Positions 1 to 6,328 of a stretch of DNA of 6,618 nucleotides are shown here, piece after piece. The notes beneath the pieces were generated by a model. It did not search any database, had not been told where the DNA came from, and saw only the letters and a list, made by a program, of their open reading frames with translations. Source of the DNA: Eubacteriales bacterium (lineage in GTDB: Bacteria > Bacillota > Clostridia > Peptostreptococcales > Acidaminobacteraceae); NCBI GenBank assembly GCA_030625285.1, contig DAOURC010000036.1:1-6618 (forward strand), given 5' to 3'. Position numbers and translations under genes: made by a program. Position 1 is the first letter of the stretch. Every line of letters starts with the position of its first letter.

Positions 1-4
1 TTAG

Positions 5-14
5 TCACCTCTTT
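5..14 (-). promoter_or_regulatory. Probable ribosome binding site of the next gene (outside window)
   Basis: Read on the minus strand, positions 14 to 5 give AAAGAGGTGA, a good Shine-Dalgarno match. It is followed by CTAA up to the window edge, so a start codon is expected within a few bases beyond position 1. No coding sequence of that gene is visible. In many Bacillota mutS follows miaB, so mutS is a reasonable guess from context only. A TATAAT hexamer at 33-28 could be its -10 box, but the matching -35 position (TGTATT, 56-51) is poor. Confidence 0.45.
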
Positions 15-38
15 GCCATCTTTTAAAATTATAACAAA

Positions 39-64
39 AATACCCCTTATAATACAGGGGTATT
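39..64 (-). terminator. Intrinsic terminator of miaB, overlapping its stop codon
   Basis: On the minus strand AATACCCC (64-57) pairs perfectly with GGGGTATT (46-39) around a 10-base loop. A T-rich tail, TTTGTTATAATTTT, follows. The 5' arm encodes the last Asn-Thr-Pro of MiaB, and the loop encodes Val-Leu and the TAA stop. The stem is short but has four consecutive G-C pairs. Termination may be partial. Confidence 0.7.
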
Positions 65-1489
65 AATGATTTCACCTTCAAGTGAAAAGTTTTTTGGTCT
101 TGTGATTTTAACATCAACCAATTTTCCAATTAAATCATCTGAACCTTTAAATAAAATCAAATAGTTTTCTCTAGATCGTCCAATTAAAAAATCGGTATCT
201 TTTTTCGCTCTATCTTCCACTAAGACTTCGTATACTTCTCCCAATCTGGTTTTGTTCCTTGCGATGACTGTTTTGTTCAATACACTCAGCATTTTTTCAA
301 AACGCTCATGCTGAATATCATTTGGAATATGTTGTTCAAAACGGGCTGCAGGCGTACCTTCTCGCTTGGAGTAAATGAATGTAAAAGCGGAATCATAGCC
401 AACTTCTTTGATAAGTGCTATAGTGTCATCGACATCTTCTTCCGTTTCTCCTGGAAAACCGATTATGATATCAGTACTAAGTGAAACATTAGGAATATTT
501 TCTTTTAATTTTCTCACTATTTCAAGATAGTTTTCTCTAGTATATTTTCTGTTCATGCTTTTTAAAACTGCGTTGCTTCCAGATTGTATCGGTAAATGGA
601 CATATTCACAAACTTTAGGATTATCTTTGATAATGTATATAAGCTTATCGCTTAAATCTTTTGGATGAGAAGTCATAAAGCGAATTCTCTCAATCCCGTC
701 TATCTTGGATATATCTTCAAGCAAATCTGCAAAATCATATGGCTCTTCAAAAGTTGTCCCATACGAGTTGACATTTTGTCCTAATAAAGTGATTTCTTTG
801 ACACCGTCTTGAGCCAATTTGTTGACTTCAGCAATAATGTTCTCTTTTTCTCTACTTCTCTCTCTACCTCTTGTATATGGAACAATACAATAAGTACAGA
901 AATTATTACAACCATACATGATGTTTACATATGCCTTCAACCCAAGTTTTCTTTCATAAGGCATTCCCTCAAGAATTCTACCTTCTGAATTCCAAACTTC
1001 AACAATTTGTTTGTTTTCTTCATAAACTGCACTTAATAGTTTGGGAAAATTATGAACATTATGAGTCCCAAACACTAAATCAACATATTTATATTTTTTC
1101 TTGATTTCTTCTACTATGTGAGGTTGTTGCATCATACAGCCACTTACAGCTAGAATCAAATCTTTTTTAGTCTTTTTGATGTGTTTTATATGACCAAGAT
1201 TCCCGTAGACTCTAAGTTCTGCATTTTCTCTTACAGCACATGTGTTGAATATTATAATATCTGCAGTCTCATATGAGTCGGTTTCTTCATAACCCATGTT
1301 TTTCAGCATTGCAGTTAATTTCTCTGAATCGTGTTCATTCATTTGACAACCATATGTTATAATATGAAATTTCTTTTTCTCGTTGAATGTTAAAAAGAAA
1401 TCATCATTAGTTCTTCTGATTTCATTGATATAATATTGATTTTCCAATACTTCATCATTGTTTATATTTAATTTGATTTGATTTTGCAT
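47..1489 (-). CDS. miaB: tRNA-2-methylthio-N6-dimethylallyladenosine (ms2i6A37) synthase MiaB
   Basis: This is a radical-SAM methylthiotransferase that adds a methylthio group to C2 of i6A at tRNA position 37, next to the anticodon of tRNAs reading codons that begin with U; it acts in the cytoplasm. The 480-residue protein has the full family layout. The N-terminal UPF0004 domain (about 41-165) carries the auxiliary 4Fe-4S ligands Cys48 (in YGCQMN), Cys84 and Cys118. The radical-SAM core (about 185-410) has CNNFCTYC with Cys194, Cys198 and Cys201. A TRAM RNA-binding domain fills about 412-475. YGCQMN and the TRAM end favour MiaB over MtaB or RimO. The roughly 40-residue N-terminal extension is usual for Bacillota MiaB. 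The ATG start is supported by GGAGG (1500-1496) six bases upstream. The gene is flanked by terminators on both sides, so it is probably transcribed alone from a promoter within 1510-1600. Confidence 0.97.
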   Translation of the reverse strand: MQNQIKLNINNDEVLENQYYINEIRRTNDDFFLTFNEKKKFHIITYGCQMNEHDSEKLTAMLKNMGYEETDSYETADIIIFNTCAVRENAELRVYGNLGHIKHIKKTKKDLILAVSGCMMQQPHIVEEIKKKYKYVDLVFGTHNVHNFPKLLSAVYEENKQIVEVWNSEGRILEGMPYERKLGLKAYVNIMYGCNNFCTYCIVPYTRGRERSREKENIIAEVNKLAQDGVKEITLLGQNVNSYGTTFEEPYDFADLLEDISKIDGIERIRFMTSHPKDLSDKLIYIIKDNPKVCEYVHLPIQSGSNAVLKSMNRKYTRENYLEIVRKLKENIPNVSLSTDIIIGFPGETEEDVDDTIALIKEVGYDSAFTFIYSKREGTPAARFEQHIPNDIQHERFEKMLSVLNKTVIARNKTRLGEVYEVLVEDRAKKDTDFLIGRSRENYLILFKGSDDLIGKLVDVKITRPKNFSLEGEIINTPVL

Positions 1490-1495
1490 AATATG

Positions 1496-1600
1496 CCTCC
1501 TATATTCCCTTTCTATATTATATATAACTTTTAATATTTTAAAAGAGTTTTTATTTGAATTATATATATTTTGTATACAATATGATACTAGTACCTTAGG
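1496..1600 (-). promoter_or_regulatory. miaB promoter region and ribosome binding site
   Basis: This AT-rich spacer lies between the terminators of ispH-S1 and the miaB start, so a promoter is expected here. Two TATAAT hexamers are seen on the minus strand, at 1564-1559 and 1522-1517. Neither has a strong TTGACA-like partner 17 bases upstream, so which one is used is unclear. GGAGG at 1500-1496 is a textbook ribosome binding site for miaB. A 10-base palindrome, TTGTATACAA (1571-1580), sits just upstream of the first -10 candidate and could be an operator, though it could also be chance in such AT-rich DNA. No ORF of note is present between miaB and ispH-S1. Confidence 0.4.
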
Positions 1601-1614
1601 GAAGAAAATAAAAA

Positions 1615-1650
1615 AATAAAGGACTGCAGTTTAAATTGCAGTCCTTTATT
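1615..1650 (-). terminator. Second intrinsic terminator after ispH-S1
   Basis: A perfect 14-base-pair inverted repeat: AATAAAGGACTGCA (1615-1628) and TGCAGTCCTTTATT (1637-1650), with an 8-base loop. Read on the minus strand it is followed by TTTTTTATTTTC, the expected U-tract. On the plus strand the tail after the stem is not T-rich, so it works best for minus-strand transcription. It lies 11 bases beyond the first hairpin and forms a tandem terminator that shields miaB from readthrough. Confidence 0.85.
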
Positions 1651-1661
1651 GATGAGTAAAT

Positions 1662-1691
1662 AAAAAACTATGGCATAAACCATAGTTTTTT
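1662..1691 (-). terminator. First intrinsic terminator of the cmk-plsC-ispH operon
   Basis: A perfect inverted repeat: AAAAAACTATGG (1662-1673) and CCATAGTTTTTT (1680-1691), with a 6-base loop. On the minus strand the ACTATGG/CCATAGT core is followed by TTTTTTATTTA, and the hairpin starts about 9 bases after the ispH-S1 stop codon. The plus strand also ends in a run of T, so it could work in both directions, but no converging gene is present. Confidence 0.88.
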
Positions 1692-1700
1692 TGTTTCAAT

Positions 1701-3608
1701 TTATTTCATTGATAATTTGATTCTGCTCTCTTCTTTATTAATCTCAAGTACTTTAACCTTGATCGATTGCCCTACTTCTAGAACATCAGTAGGTTTTTCA
1801 ACTCTTTCCTCAGAGATTTGAGATACATGAACTAGTCCTTCCAGACCTGGTTCCAATTCAACAAAAGCACCAAAATCAGTCAAGCTAGTAATTTTACCAT
1901 CGTATTCTTCTTCAGGTAAATATCTTTCTTCTACTGTTTCCCAAGGGTTGGTAGTAATTTGCTTCATACTTAAAGACACTTTATTATCTTCTCTTTTAAA
2001 ATTTAAAATTTTAACTTCAATTTCTTGATTCTTCTTTAAAACATCTTGAGGCTTATTAACTTTTCCCCATGAAATTTCAGATACATGAAGTAAACCATCA
2101 ATGCCACCTAAATCGATAAATGCGCCAAAATCGGTGAATCTTCTTACAACACCAGTCATTATTTTGTCAATTTCAATTTTCGACCATGCTTCGTTCATGT
2201 TTTCTTCGTGTTGTTTTTTCAATAAATTTTTTCTAGAAAAAACAAGTTTGTTTTTCTTTCTATTAAATTCAATTATTTCAACTTCTACTTCTTTGCCTTC
2301 AAATGTTTTTAAATTATCCACGAATCTCATATTGATATGAGAAGCAGGTACAAACCCTTTGATTTGCTTATAAAAAGCAGTTAAACCGCCCTTTACAACC
2401 CTATCGATTCTAATAGTGATAATTTCTTTGTTAGTGTACGCATTCTCTAAATCTTCCCAATCTTTTTTCGATTGAATACGTAAAATCGATAATAAAACAT
2501 TACCTTCTCCATTGTCTTTTTTAACGACAACAGCTTCAATTTCTTGATCAACAGTAAATTCTTTATCTAAATCAAAAGACTCAATCGTTGAAATTTCTTT
2601 TCTAGGAATTATTCCATCTGCCTTGTAGCCGATGTTAACGATTAATTCGTCTTTACCTATCATCACAATTTTTCCAAATACGACCTTGCCAGTCCTTGGA
2701 ACATTATACGTTTCATCAAACTGTTCCATTAATTCGCTCATAGCAGAATTATCATGCATTAGTATTCCCTCACCTTCATTTATCAATTTATCTACAACTT
2801 CGTTTATTATCCATTCTGGTGTTGACGCACCAGCAGTTAAACCTATTTTATCATATTTTTTAAGTTCTTTCATTACCAAATCTTCTTTTGTTTCAATATG
2901 AATGGAATTCGGACAATTAATCTTACTTATTTCTAATAATTTCTTTGTGTTTGAACTGTGTTTGCCACCGATGATTATCATAAAATCAACATCTTTAGAT
3001 AAATCAGCAGCGGAATTTTGTCTCTCAGAAGTTGCACTACATATAGTATTATACACTAAAACATCTTTAAATCTATCATAAATTTTGTTTAGAATTGATT
3101 TATATACATCATACATAAGTGTTGTTTGTGCAATTACAATAATTTTTCCATTAAAATGAATATTTTCGATATCATCTGGATGGCTGACAATGATTGAATA
3201 ATCTAAACACCATCCATTTACTCCGATAATTTCAGGATGATTCTTATCTCCTACAATTATGATTAGATTGCCCTTTTGACAATGTTTTTGTACAATATTA
3301 TGAACTTTTTTAACATAGGGACATGTTGCATCGACGACATTTAAATTTAATGATTCTGCATAATCATAAACTTCTTTTGAAACTCCATGACTTCTAATAA
3401 CAACGGTATCTCCAGGTTTTAATCTTTCTAAATCGTCTACCGAAACAATTTCGTTTTTAGATAATCGATCTATGACTTGATTGTTGTGTATTAAAGGCCC
3501 TAATGTGTATATAGGCACTGTTGTTTTCTGTTTTTCGCAGTATGCTGTTTCGATGGCTTTATTCACTCCAAAACAAAATCCGGCTTCTTTTGCAATATAT
3601 ATTTTCAT
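1701..3608 (-). CDS. ispH: 4-hydroxy-3-methylbut-2-enyl diphosphate reductase fused to four S1 RNA-binding domains
   Basis: The N-terminal part (about 1-282) is IspH/LytB, the iron-sulfur enzyme of the last MEP pathway step, which reduces HMBPP to IPP and DMAPP. The cluster ligands Cys12, Cys96 and Cys190 are present, as are the active-site residues His41, His74, His124, Glu126, Ser218, Asn220 and Ser262, so it should be active. The C-terminal part holds four S1 (OB-fold) repeats at about 303-376, 392-460, 478-548 and 564-635. The last two have the classic FGAF and GLLHVS/GLVHVS signatures; the second repeat is divergent. E. coli S1 has six repeats. Such IspH-S1 fusions of about 640 residues are a known clostridial type, so this is not an assembly artefact. 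The start overlaps the plsC stop (ATGA), and GTGGAG lies just upstream. It is the last gene of the cmk operon. Whether the S1 part serves in translation is inference. A possible internal start at the linker is listed separately. Confidence 0.96.
   Translation of the reverse strand: MKIYIAKEAGFCFGVNKAIETAYCEKQKTTVPIYTLGPLIHNNQVIDRLSKNEIVSVDDLERLKPGDTVVIRSHGVSKEVYDYAESLNLNVVDATCPYVKKVHNIVQKHCQKGNLIIIVGDKNHPEIIGVNGWCLDYSIIVSHPDDIENIHFNGKIIVIAQTTLMYDVYKSILNKIYDRFKDVLVYNTICSATSERQNSAADLSKDVDFMIIIGGKHSSNTKKLLEISKINCPNSIHIETKEDLVMKELKKYDKIGLTAGASTPEWIINEVVDKLINEGEGILMHDNSAMSELMEQFDETYNVPRTGKVVFGKIVMIGKDELIVNIGYKADGIIPRKEISTIESFDLDKEFTVDQEIEAVVVKKDNGEGNVLLSILRIQSKKDWEDLENAYTNKEIITIRIDRVVKGGLTAFYKQIKGFVPASHINMRFVDNLKTFEGKEVEVEIIEFNRKKNKLVFSRKNLLKKQHEENMNEAWSKIEIDKIMTGVVRRFTDFGAFIDLGGIDGLLHVSEISWGKVNKPQDVLKKNQEIEVKILNFKREDNKVSLSMKQITTNPWETVEERYLPEEEYDGKITSLTDFGAFVELEPGLEGLVHVSQISEERVEKPTDVLEVGQSIKVKVLEINKEESRIKLSMK
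2757..2774 (-). promoter_or_regulatory. Possible internal ribosome binding site and start for a free S1 protein
   Basis: On the minus strand GGTGAGGG (2774-2767) is followed after 7 bases by an in-frame ATG (2759-2757), codon 284 of the fusion. This falls exactly in the linker between the IspH domain and the first S1 repeat. Initiation here would give a 352-residue protein made only of the four S1 repeats. The sequence also simply encodes Glu-Gly-Glu-Gly, so the match may be chance. Confidence 0.35.
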
Positions 3609-4195
3609 TTTTTAAGCTCCACTTTTTCATATATTAAATCTAAAATTTCATTGGATATACGTGTATATTCTTCAGTTGATAGTTTTTGTCCGTAGTATTT
3701 TTCTAGTTCCAAAGGTTTATGATATTTAATATTGATTCTACCAAATAATCTATAGTTCGAATCGATTGTAACTGGTATGATTTTGACTTTTGAACGAATT
3801 GCCATCAACGAAACACCTGGTTTTCCCTCAAGATGAATTTTGGGGTTCATTGTATTTCGTGTACCTTCTGGAAACAGTAGCAACGGTTTATTTGCTTTCA
3901 ATATTTTTAGAGATGTTTTAATTGCACCAATATCGTTACCATCTCGATCAACTGGAAATACTCCCATGGCGTGTAAAATATTAGCTAAAATTTTATTGTT
4001 GAATAGTTCCTTTTTTCCCATTGTATTTAATTTGAGCGGACAAAACGAGCCAATTACAAGAGGATCATAATTGCTGAAATGATTCGGCGTAATTATCAGA
4101 GCTTCATTTTTTGATAAGTTTTCCAAGCCGTAAACATGAACTCTATAAAATAGAATGAAAAATATTTTTACAATATTTTTATAAATATAGTACAT
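3605..4195 (-). CDS. plsC: 1-acyl-sn-glycerol-3-phosphate acyltransferase (PlsC family)
   Basis: This membrane-associated acyltransferase adds the second acyl chain to lysophosphatidic acid, giving phosphatidic acid for phospholipid synthesis. Counting from the ATG at 4195 (196 residues), the family blocks are all visible: NHFSNYD with the catalytic His39-x4-Asp44, GVFPVDRD at 78-85, FPEGTRN at 108-114 (phosphate binding) and IPVTI at 140-144. A hydrophobic N-terminal stretch (about 4-20) probably contacts the membrane. An upstream in-frame TTG at 4201 overlaps the cmk stop and would add two residues. The ATG is preferred because GGAGAGG (4208-4202) lies 6 bases from it, while it is almost touching the TTG. 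The stop overlaps the ispH-S1 start (ATGA), so the two are probably translationally coupled. Acyl-donor preference cannot be told; other members of the LPLAT superfamily are the alternative. Confidence 0.92.
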   Translation of the reverse strand: MYYIYKNIVKIFFILFYRVHVYGLENLSKNEALIITPNHFSNYDPLVIGSFCPLKLNTMGKKELFNNKILANILHAMGVFPVDRDGNDIGAIKTSLKILKANKPLLLFPEGTRNTMNPKIHLEGKPGVSLMAIRSKVKIIPVTIDSNYRLFGRINIKYHKPLELEKYYGQKLSTEEYTRISNEILDLIYEKVELKK

Positions 4196-4197
4196 AA

Positions 4198-4842
4198 TCA
4201 ACCTCTCCTAATAATATCTTCAATAGTTGAAATTACTTCCTCGATAGTCATATTGGATGTATCGATTTCAATTGCGTCTTTTGCCTTTTTTAAAGGAGAA
4301 TGCGTTCTGGTAGAATCGATTTCATCTCTCCTTCTTATTTCTTCTGTAAGAAGATTTTTATCTACATCATATCCTTCGTTAGATAAGTCTTTAAGTCTTC
4401 TTCTAGCTCTTTCTTCTACACTTGCAGTCAAGAATATTTTAATGTCTGCATCTTTTAATACAACAGTGCCGATATCTCTACCATCCATGATGATAGATTG
4501 ACTTTCTGCAATCATTTTTTGTTTTTTTTGCAAAAATTCTCTGATGATAACTATTTTTGCATAATTCGATACATTATTGGTCACCAGAGGTGATCTGATT
4601 TCTGAAGACACATCAACTTTGTTAATAAAAATTACATTGTTGATGAATTCCAAATCAATATTTTTTAAAGCATTTTCAATCATTTCTAGATTGTTTTCAG
4701 ATATCTTATTATTTAAACAGTATAAGGTAATAGCCCTATACATTGCTCCTGTATCGATATATGTAATATTTAAATTTTTTGCTATTTGTTTTGCTATAGT
4801 ACTTTTACCCGAACCAGCTGGCCCATCAATAGCTATTTTCAT
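4198..4842 (-). CDS. cmk: (d)CMP kinase
   Basis: Cytidylate kinase phosphorylates CMP and dCMP with ATP to give CDP and dCDP, recycling the CMP released by phospholipid synthesis and RNA turnover. The 214 residues match the usual bacterial length. The P-loop GPAGSGKS is at 7-14, followed by DTGAMYRA (30-37), GRDIGT (121-126) in the CMP-binding region, the Arg-rich ERARRR lid segment (144-149) and RRDEIDSTR (171-179). The ATG start has GAGGGTGA (4854-4847) four bases upstream. It is the first gene of the operon, directly behind the promoter at 4897-4869. Its TGA stop lies only a few bases before the plsC start and overlaps the alternative TTG. The cmk-plsC-ispH/S1 order is common in Clostridia, and cmk lies next to the S1 gene in many other bacteria too. 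Confidence 0.97.
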   Translation of the reverse strand: MKIAIDGPAGSGKSTIAKQIAKNLNITYIDTGAMYRAITLYCLNNKISENNLEMIENALKNIDLEFINNVIFINKVDVSSEIRSPLVTNNVSNYAKIVIIREFLQKKQKMIAESQSIIMDGRDIGTVVLKDADIKIFLTASVEERARRRLKDLSNEGYDVDKNLLTEEIRRRDEIDSTRTHSPLKKAKDAIEIDTSNMTIEEVISTIEDIIRRG

Positions 4843-4868
4843 AAATTCACCCTCACTCTACTAGAATA

Positions 4869-4897
4869 ATAATAACTATATATGAGATTATAGTCAA
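4869..4897 (-). promoter_or_regulatory. Sigma-A-type promoter of the cmk-plsC-ispH operon
   Basis: On the minus strand TTGACT (4897-4892) is followed by a 17-base spacer and TATTAT (4874-4869). This matches the consensus at 5 of 6 positions in each box with ideal spacing. A start site near 4862 would give a leader of about 20 bases holding the cmk ribosome binding site. The -35 box begins only 3 bases after the rpiR terminator stem. Confidence 0.8.
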
Positions 4898-4900
4898 ATG

Positions 4901-4926
4901 AAAAAGCTGACTTTCGTCAGCTTTTT
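4901..4926 (-). terminator. Intrinsic terminator of the kor-rpiR operon, overlapping the rpiR stop codon
   Basis: A perfect 11-base-pair stem, AAAAAGCTGAC (4901-4911) and GTCAGCTTTTT (4916-4926), closes a 4-base loop that reads GAAA on the minus strand, a stable GNRA-type tetraloop. The tail on the minus strand is TTTTTCATTT. The TGA stop of the regulator gene (4919-4917) lies inside the 5' arm of the stem. Confidence 0.88.
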
Positions 4927-5774
4927 AAATAAATATTTTGTTTTTCCCAAATATTTTCAAGACCATTAAGCTTGTTTTCCAGAACTTTTTTATTTTCCAA
5001 GCTAAGTGCGATAATTAAAGCGTTGATTAAACTCATTGGTGCAGTTAAAGAATCTACAAAAGTATCAATGTCGTAATTAACCGTTAACACATCCGATACA
5101 TTCTTTGCTAAAGGTGAGTTATAACTATCGGTCAATCCCAAAACTTTAATTTTTCTATCGTTTAGTATTTCAACAATTTCCAGTGTTTGCCTTGAATATC
5201 TAGGAAAACTTATAGCTATCACCAAATCTCGAGTGGTTGTGTTAATGATTTCATCATAGATATCATTAGCCCCAACTGGAATTATTTTTACATTGCCATG
5301 AATAAATTTGAGATAAAATGTCAAGTATTCTGCCAATACTTTAGAACTTCTAAAACCGAGTACATATACAGTTTCAGCAGCTTTTATTTTTTGAGAAATT
5401 GATTTCAATTTTTCTACATTTAAATTATTAATTGTTTTTTGAATATTGTTGATATCTTGAACCATAATATCTTTAATAACATTTTTTTCGCCTTCGTGTT
5501 CACTTATATGCTCAAATCTTTGTAAAGATGTCAAACGATATTTAATCGATTCTTGAAGATTTTTCTGAAAAGACGGATAACCAGAATAGCCCAGAGAATG
5601 AGCGAATCTAACCACAGTCGATTCACTTACTCCAACCGACTGTGAAAATTCATGAGCTGTCATAAAAATAACCTTATCGTAATTCGCTATTACATAATCA
5701 GCTAACTTTTTATGACCTTTGCTCAAATTAGAATATTTTGAGTTAATGTTCTTTAGTGCATCTTCTTGTCTCAT
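4917..5774 (-). CDS. MurR/RpiR-family transcriptional regulator (HTH plus SIS domain)
   Basis: A cytoplasmic DNA-binding regulator of 285 residues, the normal family length. The N-terminal RpiR helix-turn-helix domain covers about 1-78, with the recognition part SVGVSESTVVRFAHSLGYSG (46-65) and the typical YPSFQ just after it. The C-terminal SIS domain (about 120-265) normally binds a phosphosugar; GFRSSKVLAEYL (140-151) and ISFPRYSRQTLE (188-199) are the expected ligand-loop segments. The ligand and targets cannot be read from the sequence. It starts 11 bases after the gamma-subunit stop with a modest GGTGA ribosome binding site, so it is probably cotranscribed with the kor genes. It may regulate them, itself, or an unlinked sugar pathway. 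No operator was identified because the operon promoter is outside the window. Confidence 0.93.
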   Translation of the reverse strand: MRQEDALKNINSKYSNLSKGHKKLADYVIANYDKVIFMTAHEFSQSVGVSESTVVRFAHSLGYSGYPSFQKNLQESIKYRLTSLQRFEHISEHEGEKNVIKDIMVQDINNIQKTINNLNVEKLKSISQKIKAAETVYVLGFRSSKVLAEYLTFYLKFIHGNVKIIPVGANDIYDEIINTTTRDLVIAISFPRYSRQTLEIVEILNDRKIKVLGLTDSYNSPLAKNVSDVLTVNYDIDTFVDSLTAPMSLINALIIALSLENKKVLENKLNGLENIWEKQNIYLKS

Positions 5775-5785
5775 TTATATCACCA

Positions 5786-6328
5786 TTACTTTACAGATTG
5801 TGCTAATAAATAACCTTCTGACAATGCTTTTTTATTAAGGTCTTCAGTTCCTTTAGGAACGCGTGCTAAAACAGCTTTTTCAACACTTTCTCTACTAACT
5901 AATTTAGTAAGTTCAACAATCACACCAATTGCGACGATATTCGCAACTATGCTCTTGCCTACTTTTTCTTGAGCTGTCTGAATGATTGGAACTTTTACAA
6001 TTTTACCGTAATCATAATTCTCGTCCAATTCAACTTCGGCATCAATAACCAAAGTACCATTTTTGTTAACTGATTTTGCATATTTATCACTAGCTATTTG
6101 TGTCAATGATAGAACTAAATCAGGGCTAGTCACTTTTGGAAAATCTATAACATCATTAGCGATGATTACTTCTGCTTTACTTGCTCCCCCTCTTGCTTCA
6201 GGGCCATAACTTTGTGTTTGAATAGCGATTTTGTCATCTAAAATTGCAGCTTCCGCCAAGATAACTCCTGCAAGTAATAAACCTTGGCCACCTGATCCAG
6301 ATAGTCTTATTTCAGCATGGTTATTCAT
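5786..6328 (-). CDS. korC: 2-oxoacid:ferredoxin oxidoreductase gamma subunit (KorC type)
   Basis: This is the gamma subunit of a multi-subunit enzyme that oxidatively decarboxylates a 2-oxoacid to its acyl-CoA and reduces ferredoxin. The 180-residue length fits a separate gamma subunit. Family marks are GSGGQG (11-16) near the N-terminus and YGPEARGG (41-48). These are typical of the POR/KOR gamma fold, which contacts CoA and holds the other subunits together. The start overlaps the beta-subunit stop by one base (TAATG), and AAAGGAG lies about 10 bases upstream. The preceding beta subunit looks most like 2-oxoglutarate (KorB) enzymes, so korC is the best label. Other 2-oxoacids, such as branched-chain ones, cannot be excluded because the alpha subunit is not in the window. 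Confidence 0.9.
   Translation of the reverse strand: MNNHAEIRLSGSGGQGLLLAGVILAEAAILDDKIAIQTQSYGPEARGGASKAEVIIANDVIDFPKVTSPDLVLSLTQIASDKYAKSVNKNGTLVIDAEVELDENYDYGKIVKVPIIQTAQEKVGKSIVANIVAIGVIVELTKLVSRESVEKAVLARVPKGTEDLNKKALSEGYLLAQSVK

Noticed and set aside
5..19. Tiny ORF ATGGCAAAGAGGTGA after miaB
   Set aside because: Only four codons long, and it covers what looks like the ribosome binding site of the next gene.
1615..1650. T-box or other riboswitch terminator in front of miaB
   Set aside because: The long stem first suggested an attenuator, but no T-box AGGGTGG-like motif or other leader structure is seen between it and the operon upstream. It lies before the likely miaB promoter and follows another terminator, so a tandem terminator explains it.
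2101..2340. Plus-strand ORF of 79 codons opposite ispH-S1
   Set aside because: It is antisense to well-supported S1 domain coding sequence and has no recognisable domain or ribosome binding site. The plus-strand ORFs at 2632-2901, 3840-4070, 4253-4501, 4577-4864 and 6317-6535 are likewise shadows of clear minus-strand genes.
1701..3608. Frameshift or chimeric assembly joining ispH and rpsA
   Set aside because: The reading frame is continuous with a plausible linker, and the IspH-S1 fusion is a known clostridial gene type.
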